Origin: Atopobium sp. oral taxon 416 | Lineage (GTDB): Bacteria; Actinomycetota; Coriobacteriia; Coriobacteriales; Atopobiaceae | Length of the DNA: 64,000 nt | NCBI RefSeq assembly: GCF_018128285.1 | Contig: NZ_CP072380.1 | Coordinates: 310,001 to 374,000 of the forward strand | Direction: 5' to 3' | Shown here: positions 9,185-17,574 of the stretch, piece after piece | Layout: every line of letters begins with the position of its first letter | How positions within the stretch are numbered: the first letter of the stretch is position 1 | Notes under the pieces: generated by a model | The model's input: the letters and a program-made list of their open reading frames with translations, nothing else | Told to the model about the DNA's origin: nothing | The model's database searches: none | Made by a program: the position numbers and the translations under genes

Positions 9185-10712
9185 GAATATATCATCGAGC
9201 TACCGAGTTTTATTGGACCTGCGAGAGCAGGGGGAGGTCCCTATAGCGATACCCATCAACTTCAAGGAGCTAGTGAGTGGTTCCGTTGTCGAGTCGTCTC
9301 GCATCGAGGCAAAGGAGGACTTCAATCCCGAGCGCGTCGTGCATACGATTTGTGCTTTCGCCAATGATATCGACAACATCGGTGGCGGTTACGTGCTCAT
9401 AGGGGTTGCTGAGAAGAACTCTTTGCTCCAGTTGCCACCGAAGGGGATATCACGCGAGCAGGTCGACAGCGTTCTCAAGAGGCTGTCCCAGCTATGCCGG
9501 GGGATCGAGCCTCACTACGAGCCTATCGTGGAGCCGAAGCAGGTTGCCGAGAACAGGTATGTAATCGTCATATGGTGTCCCGGCGGACAGGGTAGGCCAT
9601 ACAAGGCGTACAAGAACGTTTACAAGAAAGGCTCGACCGAGAGGCTCTACTACATTCGAAAGATGGCCAGCACTCCTGTGGCTACGTCCGAGGAGGAGAG
9701 AGAGCTTTACTATGTGTCCAGCACCATTCCCTTCGATGATCAGGCCAACCTTGCCGCTTTTCCCAGCGACCTGAGCCTTGCGTTGATGCGTGATCACCTA
9801 AAGGAAATTGGAAGCAGCCTCTACGAGCAGTCCGAGCACGCAACTCTTGAAGAGCTTGCTGACGACCTGCAGCTGCTGTCAGGGCCACCTGAGAGCCTTC
9901 GTCCGCGCAACGTCGGTATCCTCATGTTTTCGGACCACATCCATACGTATTTTCGTTACGCGAGAATCGAGGTCGTCGATCTGCCCGACCCCACGGGTCA
10001 GAATATGGTCGAGAAAACCTTCACCGGACCTATCCAGCGCCAGCTGCGAGATGCTCTTACTTACATCAAAAACTACATGCTTGAGTCCAAGATCGTGAAG
10101 TTCGCCGATAGGGCAGAGTCTCAGACCGTGTTCAACTATCCCTATGCTGCTGTAGAAGAGATACTCTCCAACGCCGTGTACCACCGGTCCTACAAGGTCA
10201 GTGAGCCAATCACGGTGCGAAAGACGCCTGACGCGCTCGAGATCACCAGCTATCCCGGATTCGACCGCAGTATCAAGGATAGCGACATCCAGTCTCGCAA
10301 CATCCGTGGGCGCATCTACCGTAACCGCCGTATCGGTGACTTTCTCAAGGAGCTCCACCTCATCGAGGGAAGGAACACAGGGTTCCCCACGACGTTTAGG
10401 GCTCTGGCGGACAACGGTTCTCCCATGCCCGACTTCCAGATGGACGAGAATCGCAACTACCTCTCGGTAATACTGCACGTCCACCCGGCGTTCCAGCCGC
10501 AGGAAAGCAGGAGGGACGCGGGGCGGCGGGAACTGGAGCAGCGGATACTCGACGCGCTGCCGGAACGACCGGTGCTCATCTCTGAGCTCGCGAGGCTCCT
10601 GGGCTATAAAGGCATCACGAAGAGGCTCCGCATCACGGTTGATGCGATGCTGTCGGAGGGAACTCTTCGATCCGTGCGGGACGGTGCTAGGAATAGGATC
10701 GCCAGGCCATAG
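9183..10712 (+). CDS. AlbA_2 (Schlafen-type)/HATPase_c_4 protein
   Basis: A 509-residue protein of the group often annotated as putative transcriptional regulator, ATP-binding or RecG-related. Residues about 28-180 form the AlbA_2/Schlafen domain (ESSRIEAKEDFNPERVVHTI, GGGYVLIGVAE, CPGGQGRPYKA). Residues about 320-420 form a HATPase_c_4 region (VEEILSNAVYHRSY, GRNTGFPT). Residues 445-505 look like a winged helix. The role is uncertain: such proteins occur in regulation and in defence loci. The start is ambiguous. The GTG at 9183 overlaps the second palindrome, while homologues usually begin near the LPINxxEL segment, and GGGGGAGG lies 10 nt before an ATA codon at 9249; a GTG at 9273 is another option. 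The gene stands alone after an IS5 relic. Confidence 0.75.
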   Translation: MNISSSYRVLLDLREQGEVPIAIPINFKELVSGSVVESSRIEAKEDFNPERVVHTICAFANDIDNIGGGYVLIGVAEKNSLLQLPPKGISREQVDSVLKRLSQLCRGIEPHYEPIVEPKQVAENRYVIVIWCPGGQGRPYKAYKNVYKKGSTERLYYIRKMASTPVATSEEERELYYVSSTIPFDDQANLAAFPSDLSLALMRDHLKEIGSSLYEQSEHATLEELADDLQLLSGPPESLRPRNVGILMFSDHIHTYFRYARIEVVDLPDPTGQNMVEKTFTGPIQRQLRDALTYIKNYMLESKIVKFADRAESQTVFNYPYAAVEEILSNAVYHRSYKVSEPITVRKTPDALEITSYPGFDRSIKDSDIQSRNIRGRIYRNRRIGDFLKELHLIEGRNTGFPTTFRALADNGSPMPDFQMDENRNYLSVILHVHPAFQPQESRRDAGRRELEQRILDALPERPVLISELARLLGYKGITKRLRITVDAMLSEGTLRSVRDGARNRIARP

Positions 10713-10796
10713 AGCAGAGATGGGCGCAGGAGTCTACCGCCCGTCAAAGCTACGCTCCGTTGCTGGAGGTGACGGTAGCGGAAGAGAAGGACTTCC

Positions 10797-11333
10797 CTAC
10801 GCCGCCTGCATGAACTTGGCCACCGCGCCGGCCGTCTGCTCTTGCTGATCCTCGGCGCTCACGATCATCGTGCCGCCTCCGTCCTGTGTTCCGTAGTCTC
10901 CAAACTGTGTATGGTTGTCGCCCTCAATGACCACCTCGGTGTAGTCGTCTGGGCGCAGGCCGGCGTACACGGTGGCCATGGTGCCTCCCAGCGAGTGCTC
11001 GCCTACGCACCAGTGCAGGTAGTGGTATGCGCCGCTGTCAATCACCCTGTCGGCTGCGTCTATGTCCAGGAAGGCGAAGTTCAGGGGCGTGCGTACCAGG
11101 AACACGTCGGTGCCCCTCTGGGCAATGGCCAAAAGCTGGGCGGCGTAGGTCTCGCACTGCACCTTGCCGCTGGGGTAGAACACCAGCGCGTCGTCGCTGC
11201 CGGCAAGTGCCGCCTCGGCCCGCGGTATCGCCCAGGAGTACGCGCTCGTGTATGTAAGGAACACTACAATTAACACGGTGATGGCGGTCAGGACACTGAT
11301 CGCGACGCGTCGCAGAATCGTCCTGGGTCTCAA
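10797..11333 (-). pseudogene. Alpha/beta hydrolase with internal deletion
   Basis: A 178-codon frame. A TTG start at 11333 is preferred because GGAGGA lies 8 nt upstream; a GTG at 11432 would add 33 residues. It starts with a transmembrane helix (about residues 9-30), followed by LVFYPSGKVQ and VRTPLNFAFLDIDAADRV. The nucleophile elbow is HSLGG, and the end is GDNHTQFGDYGTQDG. In this family (alpha/beta hydrolase fold 5) about 55-70 residues separate the HSLGG elbow from the NH.QFG.YG motif, including the GS.DG segment with the acidic catalytic residue. Here only about 25 remain, so an in-frame deletion has removed part of the catalytic core. The protein may be made but is probably not an active hydrolase. 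Confidence 0.6.
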
Positions 11334-11621
11334 TGGCTTTGTCCTCCGCGCGCACTTCTTGGCGCCTATGTATTCTCTTTCGCCTGTAAAGTCAGCTCGT
11401 GGTATCCGACCCAGATGATTTTGTGATAACACAGATGCTCTTTTTGGCTGCGAGAAACCCCGCTATCTGCACCTTAGATACTCGAAGACGAATTCAGCAG
11501 TGTATTTCTTTCCCCATAGCCCCAATGCTAATGGATAGCAGGGGAAACGCGGACATGGCCAAAGCATGGGCTGAGACATCCGAACGAACGCCAGAGTGCG
11601 AAGTGCCCACAGGGGAGGACC

Positions 11622-12728
11622 ATGAGGGAATCGATTACTCGCAGGCAGCTTCTGCGCGGCACTGTGATAGATGTCATGGGGCTTGGGGTTAACGAGAGCC
11701 CTGGGGGCCTGCTCGTTCAACACAGTTGACGAAAGCGTCCCGGTGGTATCCGATAGCGGCGTGCAGGCTACCGATATCGTCTCTACGGCAGGTGTCCCCC
11801 TGCTGGACCTTTCGAACCAGGCGCAGCTCCCGCAGTTTGGACTGAGTACACAGGCGCAGGCGCTCGAGTCTGACTCGAGTGAGTCCGGTCGTGACCGCCT
11901 GAACGAGACTGTCAGACAGTCGGTCGTCACCGCGCTGTCGGTGGGGATCACCACCTGGACACAGTCCATGGCTACTACAACGAGCGATACGTGGGACAGG
12001 GAATCATTGACAGCGGTGTTCCTCGCGAGTAGATTTGGCTTACGAGCAAGCTTTAGCCCAGTGACTACGCTAACGCCTCTCGAACTATCGACGAAAGGCT
12101 CGACCGTCTGCTGGTAAACTACCTCGATTGTCTGTACTTGCACCATCCGGCTGGCGACTACATGGGCACCTGGCAAGCCTTAGAGGATACCTATCGCCAC
12201 GATAAGATGCGTGCTCTGGGTATCAGCAACTTCGACAACCTGCCGGGCGCCTTCCAGCAGGTTGTGAACAAGGCACAGGTAAAGCCACAGATCATGCAGA
12301 TCGGATGCCATCCCTACGCCCAGCGTCACCAGACGCAGCAGCTGGCGTCACAGTATGATATGCAGGTGTATTTCCTGGGCCATGCCGACCCAGCCCTGCT
12401 GGGCAACGACACGCTCATCGACATAGTTCAGGAGTACAACAAGAGTGTGGTACAGACAATCTTACGCTGGCACCTGCAGGAGAGCTTCTCCGCCATCCCT
12501 GGGCTCACGAATCCCGACCACATCCAGAAGCATATCGACGTCTTTGACTTCGAGCTCACCAACGACGACATGGCGCACATCAGGGCGCTGGACCGGGGAG
12601 AGGGAGGTCGGTACTTCAACATCGACTATCGCACTGCTGGCATCTTCTTCATGTCGCTGAACGAGCAGAGGGATGCATGGGGTCCTCTTGCTGGAGATCT
12701 CGTACGCATTCATGTGGATGGACTTTGA
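11622..12728 (+). pseudogene. Tat-exported aldo/keto reductase, frameshifted
   Basis: Read across frames this is an aldo/keto reductase of about 365 residues. AGGGGAGGA precedes an ATG at 11622, which opens with MRESITRRQLLRG, a twin-arginine-type signal. Downstream fragments in different frames give GDHHLDTVHGYYNERYVG (the catalytic Asp/Tyr region, with D and Y preserved) and LHHPAGDYMGTW. The last frame (12138-12728) is uninterrupted and contains IQIGCHPYAQR-like and VVQTILRWHLQ segments and the C-terminal FELTNDDMAHIRALD. At least three frame changes between 11690 and 12140 make it a pseudogene. It is convergent with the HAD relic. Confidence 0.75.
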
Positions 12729-12751
12729 CGTACAGGAGTAGGAACCGTGGG

Positions 12752-13400
12752 CTACTCGCCAGCCGCGGGCAGGACGATCTTCTCGAGGATCTCCTCCAGC
12801 ACGCCGTCGTTGTTGGTCGACTGGGCTTGGTAGTTCGCCACCTGGTCCAGGCCGTCGCGGGCGCTAGCGACGCAGACGCCCACGCTGGCGGTCGCGACCA
12901 TGCTGGCGTCGTTAGCGGCGCCGCCCGCGGCTATTGTGTCGGCGAGGTCGACGCCCAGGAGCTCTGCGAGCTGTTGAAGGCCTGCGCCCTTGTCGACGCC
13001 CTTGGGGTTGAACTCCAGGTAGCGCCCCGATCTGGAGGTCGTGGAGGTGCCCACTTTGAGGTCAGCCGGTATGCCCTTCTCAATACACCACAGCTCATCG
13101 GTGCCGTCGGGGATGCAGTAGAGCACCTTCGTGATGGGCACGTCCTTCAAAAAGTTGAGGGTGGGCTCGTCCATCAGCTCGTAGTCCATGTGGCCCGCCA
13201 GGTAGCTAATCTCATCCGGCTGCAGTCTCCAGGTCCAGGCCTTACCGGACACCTCGCAGAGGTGCAGGCTGACGCTGCCCAGGCCCATGCCGTAGAGAAA
13301 GAGCGCCTCCGCCTTCTGGTGTGACAGCGTGTGGTAGGTGCGGGCCTGGGGTCACCGATGCGGTTCAGGCAGCCGCCATTGTAACTATAAGGTGGGCCCT
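12752..13400 (-). pseudogene. Cof-type HAD phosphatase, 5' part lost
   Basis: The minus strand encodes the C-terminal two thirds of a Cof/YbjI-type HAD sugar phosphatase: a cap segment with VPITKVLYCIP, then YLEFNPKGVDKGAGLQQLAE and the motif IV region IAAGGAANDASMVATASVGVC. The family normally has GD..ND there, so AAND is a degenerate motif. A scrap in another frame (PYSYNGGC, about 13370-13395) corresponds to the family's PYISYNG segment. Everything upstream, including the DxD nucleophile motif, is missing, and the similarity stops at the MITE at 13401. Confidence 0.75.
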
Positions 13401-13496
13401 CTAGGGAAACGATGATTAATTCCCAATGATGTGCCAGAAAGGACCAGCTACGTGGCCTTTCGCGGCCAGCATAGGCATTAATCATCGTTTCCCTAG
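13401..13496 (-). mobile_element. 96-bp MITE copy 1
   Basis: A short non-coding element with terminal inverted repeats CTAGGGAAACGATGATTAAT. The CTAG at each outer edge is the likely target duplication of an IS5-type YTAR target. The interior is rich in GGCC and GCCACGT-type dyads. It is the same length as copies 2 and 3 and almost identical to copy 3 in the reverse orientation. It shares its terminal repeats with the IS5 relics at 6051, 18152 and 49987, which are the likely source of the transposase that moved it. Confidence 0.85.
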
Positions 13497-13590
13497 AGGG
13501 ACTCTCGGTAGCATGAGTCAGTAGCTAAAATAGGTATGCCGTGGATCAGATTTCTATACTTCTTGGTATTTGAACGACTACGAGTAACGC

Positions 13591-14841
13591 CTACGCTAGT
13601 TTGTACTTAGATGCCCTAGCCTTTCCGATGCGTTTGACAGTGCCGTCTTTGATGAGGGCTCGTATAGCTGTGAGCGTGCGATCTCGGGTGAGGTTGCACA
13701 CGACCTGTAATTGCGCACGGGAGAGTTCTGTGCCACCTTGAAGTGCCCGCACGATATCTTGTTCATCTTTTGTGCCCTTGTGTGCTGTTACAAATGGCAG
13801 CATAACTGAGATACTCTCTGGTCCAATCCGAAAGCTTGGAGTACATGATGTCTCTTCGTATGCGGCTTTTATTCGAGGTATTCCTGACCCCAAACTCTCA
13901 ATGAGCTGTAGGCGCAAAAACAGTCCGGCCAAGATAGGGTTTCTGAGAACGGATACTCTGCCTTCTCGATACTCGAATTCAGTTATGCCAGAAGGAAGTC
14001 CTCCAGGGGAAGTGATGGAGACCTGCCCATTGTTGATGGCAACTTGTACATTTGCGTTGACATCCCATGTCCTGTGGACGATGGCATTAACGTAGGCTTC
14101 ACGAAACGCACGTGCTGGCACTAATTCCCGCCGCTCTCTGCGGGTTCTGTCTATCACTTCGACAACGCAGTATGTCTCGTAATAGTCTAAAGCTAGTTGA
14201 TACTGCTGGAGAACAGAGACGCCAGAGTTGCTGGAACGGGAGGCAATCACATCAACTGTCGAGCCATATCTGACAAAATCTGTGCCTGGGAAGGAATTCT
14301 TATCTGCTACAAGTGCGGCTGCGTTGGTATAACCGTCTCTGTTGAGCAGGCCCAGCGACTTCAGAACGTTGTCATCTGTATTCTCGATGTTTAGAGACTC
14401 TCGCAACGTGGAATCCAAAATCGAAAAAGATAGATCTTGCTGGGAGGAGGGAAGCGAGTCGAATGTTCTATTTTCCCCTTCTAGCACAAGACGAGATAGG
14501 GCAAGACGATCTACTGGCGCCGACGCTGAGTCGTTTCTGCAATATGCCTTGCCATGATAGAGGTAGGGCTTATCTAGGCCCTCTTCTACTGTGAGCGTTA
14601 CAATACTCGATTGCAGATCGGGAAGTAGGCTGAAACGGGGTCGTGGCTCGATTGAATCATTAATTTTGTTTTCTATGTCCAGGCAAGCTTGAATCGGATT
14701 GGCAAGAGGCGCAGGGGAGCCATCGTCAGCGATGCCAAAGATTATTTTCCCGCGCCCATAGTTGGCATATGCGCTTACTGTTTTTAGAAATGATGATGTG
14801 ATGGCAGCTTTGTATTCAAGGCTCGGTCCCTCACGGTTCAT
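13591..14841 (-). CDS. AlbA_2/HATPase_c_4 RecG-like protein
   Basis: An intact 416-residue protein. Residues 5-110 form an AlbA_2/Schlafen domain starting SLEYKAAITSSFLKTVSAYA and GRGKIIFGIADDG. Residues about 240-330 form the HATPase_c_4 region (REAYVNAIVHRTWD, GGLPSGI, ESLGSGIPRI). Residues about 360-416 form a winged helix (LSRAQLQVVCNLTRDRTLTA). ATG 14841 is preceded by AGGAGCACCC. Families of this build are annotated as transcriptional regulators or ATP-dependent DNA helicase-related proteins, and direct function is rarely known. The strong palindrome upstream suggests autoregulation. It is a second, shorter relative of the 9183-10712 protein, and not a tandem duplicate. Confidence 0.8.
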   Translation of the reverse strand: MNREGPSLEYKAAITSSFLKTVSAYANYGRGKIIFGIADDGSPAPLANPIQACLDIENKINDSIEPRPRFSLLPDLQSSIVTLTVEEGLDKPYLYHGKAYCRNDSASAPVDRLALSRLVLEGENRTFDSLPSSQQDLSFSILDSTLRESLNIENTDDNVLKSLGLLNRDGYTNAAALVADKNSFPGTDFVRYGSTVDVIASRSSNSGVSVLQQYQLALDYYETYCVVEVIDRTRRERRELVPARAFREAYVNAIVHRTWDVNANVQVAINNGQVSITSPGGLPSGITEFEYREGRVSVLRNPILAGLFLRLQLIESLGSGIPRIKAAYEETSCTPSFRIGPESISVMLPFVTAHKGTKDEQDIVRALQGGTELSRAQLQVVCNLTRDRTLTAIRALIKDGTVKRIGKARASKYKLA

Positions 14842-14883
14842 GGGTGCTCCTATCTACTGGGGATAGCATCGTAGAGAATCATA

Positions 14884-14926
14884 GCATACGATAGCTACGA
14901 TAAAGCGCATCGTAGCTATCGTATGC
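14884..14926. promoter_or_regulatory. 18-bp perfect inverted repeat upstream of AlbA_2 gene
   Basis: GCATACGATAGCTACGAT (14884-14901), a 7-nt spacer, then ATCGTAGCTATCGTATGC (14909-14926). It lies 43 bp before the ATG at 14841, in its promoter region. Further partial copies (AGCATCGTAG at 14867, CCTACGAAACTGAG at about 14926) flank it. It could be a multi-dimer operator or form a cruciform. No U-tract follows, so it is not a terminator. Confidence 0.65.
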
Positions 14927-14994
14927 CTACGAAACTGAGATTCGTATGAATGTGGAGAAAGACAGTACAGGGCATTTACTGCTGCGTGGCGATC

Positions 14995-15090
14995 CTAGGG
15001 AAACGATGATTAATGCCTATGCCGGCCGCGGAAGGCCACGTGGCTGGTCCACTTTGGCACATTATTGGGAATTAATCATTGTTTCCCTAG
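14995..15090 (+). mobile_element. 96-bp MITE copy 2
   Basis: The same element as at 13401 and 50185, with CTAG on both sides and 20-bp terminal repeats; the right one reads ATTAATCATTGTTTCCCTAG. It lies directly against the surviving part of a DUF4256 gene, which has no 5' half, so the insertion and a subsequent deletion may have caused its loss. Confidence 0.85.
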
Positions 15091-15329
15091 GAGCTTGCAG
15101 AGGCTCATGGGCTTGAGCTCGTATCGGAGGAGATGTATCTCACACTCGAAGAGGTAGAGCCACTCGACGAGAAGACGACGAGCTAGATCCTGAGACCTCG
15201 GGATATGCGGGAGCAGGGAGCTGCTCTCTTCGGATCCAGGAGATATGGCCGTACCTTCATCTGCTGCAATGGCGCCGATGTCTACTATGCGTCGCGCGGC
15301 TTCAGAGCCTGCCTGCCGCTTGGATAGGC
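15091..15329 (+). pseudogene. DUF4256 protein C-terminal remnant
   Basis: The plus strand reads ELAEAHGLELVSEEMYLTLE, then an in-frame stop after TTS, then RPRDMREQGAALFGSRRYG and NGADVYYASRGFRACLPLG. This is the conserved C-terminal part of the DUF4256 family, where the segment GGALF.DRR...V...HNGA..YYA.RGFRG is diagnostic. The 5' half is missing up to the MITE. It is a decayed gene of unknown function. Confidence 0.6.
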
Positions 15330-15410
15330 GAGATCAGAATAGCGAACCATGAAGAAAGGGCACCCGCCTCTGCGGACGCTCAACGTGTGCACTACGGTAT
15401 GTCGCGGATC

Positions 15411-16014
15411 CTAGAACTTGATGAGCGGAGTCTGTCGGGCTGCCGCATCTCCTACCTTGAAGCCTTCACACTCCTGGAAGGAGGAGCCGACAACGATGTT
15501 GCCCGGGGAGGTCTGGGCTGCATTGTCGTAGGAGAGCATGCAATCGTTGTAGCTCTGGCGAGCATAGAAGACACGGTTCTCGGCGTCGATGAGCTCTGCC
15601 CGGAGCTGCTGGAAGTTTGCATTGGCCTTGAGGTTGGGATAGGCCTCGGAGACGGCGAAGAGCTGGCGGAGGACCGCAGTGAGTTAGTTGTCGGCAGCAA
15701 GGTACACGCTGGTCGTCGTGGTGCTCGTCGTTAGTGGCACGTGCTGCCACCACGGCCTCAAGCGTCTCGGACTCGTGCTTCGCATAGCCTTTGACGGTCT
15801 CCACGAGGTTCGGGATCTGGAGCTGGGTGTCGATTGTCTTCAGCGCATTGTTGCACTGGCTGTTCTTCTCGACGATGCCATTGCGTAGAGTGATGAACCA
15901 GATAGCGAGGATAATTACGATTGCAGCGATGATGAGTGCGGCTGCCGTCGAACGTCCTTTCTGACTGGGACACCGCGTGATGCAGTACCTGTGACATACA
16001 ACAGGTAGCTGCAT
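15411..16014 (-). pseudogene. LemA family protein, frameshifted
   Basis: From about 16014 the minus strand gives a single membrane helix (AAALIIAAIVIILAIWFITL) and then the LemA core NNALKTIDTQLQ, IPNLVETVKGYAKHESETLE and AVVAARATN. The R-x-D-L-I residues that normally join TQLQ to PNLV are absent. After a frameshift near 15720, a second frame continues with VLRQLFAVSEAYPNLKANAN, LIDAENRVFYARQSYND and SPGNIVVGSSFQECEGF. LemA proteins have an N-out, C-in membrane-anchored four-helix fold with no settled function. The combination of deletion and frameshift indicates a pseudogene. Confidence 0.7.
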
Positions 16015-16028
16015 TGCAAAAATGACGG

Positions 16029-16116
16029 AGGGGGGGGAGGAATTTGAACCCTCGAGATGGCTAGGCCGCCTGGCGGTTTTCAAGACCGCTGCATTCAACC
16101 GCCCTGCCATCTCTTC
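16029..16116 (-). tRNA. tRNA-Ser(UGA), acceptor stem degenerate
   Basis: On the minus strand the anticodon arm GCGGT-CTTGAAA-ACCGC gives anticodon UGA. The D-arm GCAGGGCGGTTGAATGC and T-arm GAGGG-TTCAAAT-TCCTC are typical of class II tRNA-Ser, with a long variable arm. The acceptor stem is odd. The 5' strand reads GAAGAGA, but the 3' strand is a run of seven C, leaving four mismatches, and no CCA-compatible discriminator G follows. It is either a decaying tRNA or a sequence error in the homopolymer at 16030-16037. Confidence 0.6.
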
Positions 16117-16272
16117 GTGGGCGTTTAACATCGTGCCCCAAACAGCATGTCTTCAGAACAGGCATCTGCTGTAGGGGAGTTCTGTACAGATTCCTGAATC
16201 CGCTCAGTGAAAATTGCTGGCCGTTCGCAGACTGAACTGAGGCGATTCCGAGAAGGGGCTCGATGTTGTGCT

Positions 16273-16300
16273 TATAAACAAAAAATATGTTTATAATATC
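16273..16300 (+). promoter_or_regulatory. AT-rich promoter region of AAA-ATPase operon
   Basis: A TATAAT hexamer at 16292-16297 overlaps an inverted repeat ATAAAC (16273-16278) / GTTTAT (16289-16294). It lies about 70 bp before the AAA-ATPase start and is clearly more AT-rich than its surroundings. No convincing -35 box was found at the standard distance, so activation or a weak promoter is possible. Confidence 0.4.
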
Positions 16301-16368
16301 TATATGCTCGGCTTTGAAACAGTATTTTTGACTGCTTGAATACAGAGAAATGGTGGGCGGAGGCTACA

Positions 16369-17574
16369 ATGAGGATTCTAAAATTCGAGATTGACGGTGA
16401 CAGGCTTTACAAGGATGGAAAATTCTTGATGGATCTCTATGCGACCGATCGCGTTGCACAGCCAAGAGATGGGAGTGCGCTGCGTGGTGTCATGCGTTTA
16501 GGCAATTCGAATATCTATACGCAGAATGTCATCGCGCTTTCCGGTATAAATGCTTCCGGCAAGACTACCACTATCAACCTGCTGAGGATGGTTGCTGATT
16601 ACCTCTCTGTGTCTTCTGACATGCGTTACGATCGGTATTCCTCTGCGACAATTCCGGCAAAGCTAAATAAAAGCTTTGGACTGAAGGCAATATTTTGGCA
16701 CAGGGACAAGTACTATGCGCTGGATGCAGAACTTGGCAGAGGCGCGGCAGATTCGATAGTCCCGTATGTCATCCAGGACGAAAGGCTCTACAGATTTAAA
16801 AAGTCGTATCCGACAAAAAAAGAACTAGCTACGTTTGATGGCTTCATTGCTCAATCCGAACTGCTGATACATCGCGCCGCGCAGGATAATGAACCTGGTG
16901 CGCTTTCTGCCGCAGAGAAGACGTTCCTGCAGGACAACATGAGTGTCGTTTCCGCAATTATTGGCAAACGCGTGAAGAAGTACGGGATTGTTACAGGGCA
17001 TCTCGAGGAAAAATCATACGCAACACCCTTGGTCAATGCCTTCGATGGAAGTATCGAGTCTCTTGGATGGGATCCGGAGAGCGAAGTATATCGTCTCAAG
17101 TTCTACAGAGAGCCAGAACGTCAGCTTAGCCGCAATGCCGCAGAGAGCCAGCTTTCAAGCGGCACCTTGGTTGGTGCCGATCTCGTTCAGCATGCAATCT
17201 ATGTTCTCAATCATGGCGGCATCATGATTGTGGATGAGATTGAGAGGGGACTCAACAAGTCTCTGGTCGAGACTATCATGAACATCTTTCTCTCTCCCAC
17301 AATCAACAAGAATGGCGCCCAGCTCGTCTTCACGACGCACTATCCGGAAATCATTGATGGGCTGCCCAGGAAAGACAACGTGTACCTGCTGGTACGCGAT
17401 GAGTCCTATAGGACAGAGGTCGTCAAATATTCTGACCGGGTCCACCGCATCGAGAACAAGAAGAGCGAAGTCATTCTCTCGAACCTTATCAGGGGCTCCA
17501 TGCCCAGCTATCCCAAGGTACGCGATCTCATGGCTTATGTCCTTGCTTCTGTGAAGGACGGTGTCAATGAATAG
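16369..17574 (+). CDS. AAA15/OLD-like ATPase of putative defence pair
   Basis: A 401-residue ABC-type AAA ATPase. The Walker A motif GINASGKTTT is at about residues 60-69, an ABC-signature-like segment SQLSSGTLVGADLV at about 258-271, Walker B IMIVDEIERGL at about 284-294, and a switch histidine in VFTTHYPEI at about 320-328. This arrangement is that of the AAA15/OLD/AbiL-type ATPases found in phage-defence operons. ATG 16369 is chosen because GGAGG lies 6 nt before it; a TTG at 16336 would extend the frame. The downstream gene overlaps by 8 nt, so the pair is translationally coupled. The likely role is an ATP-driven sensor or clamp that controls the partner effector; this is inference from architecture. 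Confidence 0.75.
   Translation: MRILKFEIDGDRLYKDGKFLMDLYATDRVAQPRDGSALRGVMRLGNSNIYTQNVIALSGINASGKTTTINLLRMVADYLSVSSDMRYDRYSSATIPAKLNKSFGLKAIFWHRDKYYALDAELGRGAADSIVPYVIQDERLYRFKKSYPTKKELATFDGFIAQSELLIHRAAQDNEPGALSAAEKTFLQDNMSVVSAIIGKRVKKYGIVTGHLEEKSYATPLVNAFDGSIESLGWDPESEVYRLKFYREPERQLSRNAAESQLSSGTLVGADLVQHAIYVLNHGGIMIVDEIERGLNKSLVETIMNIFLSPTINKNGAQLVFTTHYPEIIDGLPRKDNVYLLVRDESYRTEVVKYSDRVHRIENKKSEVILSNLIRGSMPSYPKVRDLMAYVLASVKDGVNE

Noticed and set aside
11463-12176. A 237-codon minus-strand frame opposite the aldo/keto reductase
   Set aside because: Plus-strand motifs (Tat signal, GYYNERYVG, LHHPAGDY) identify the real, broken gene. The minus frame shows no family.
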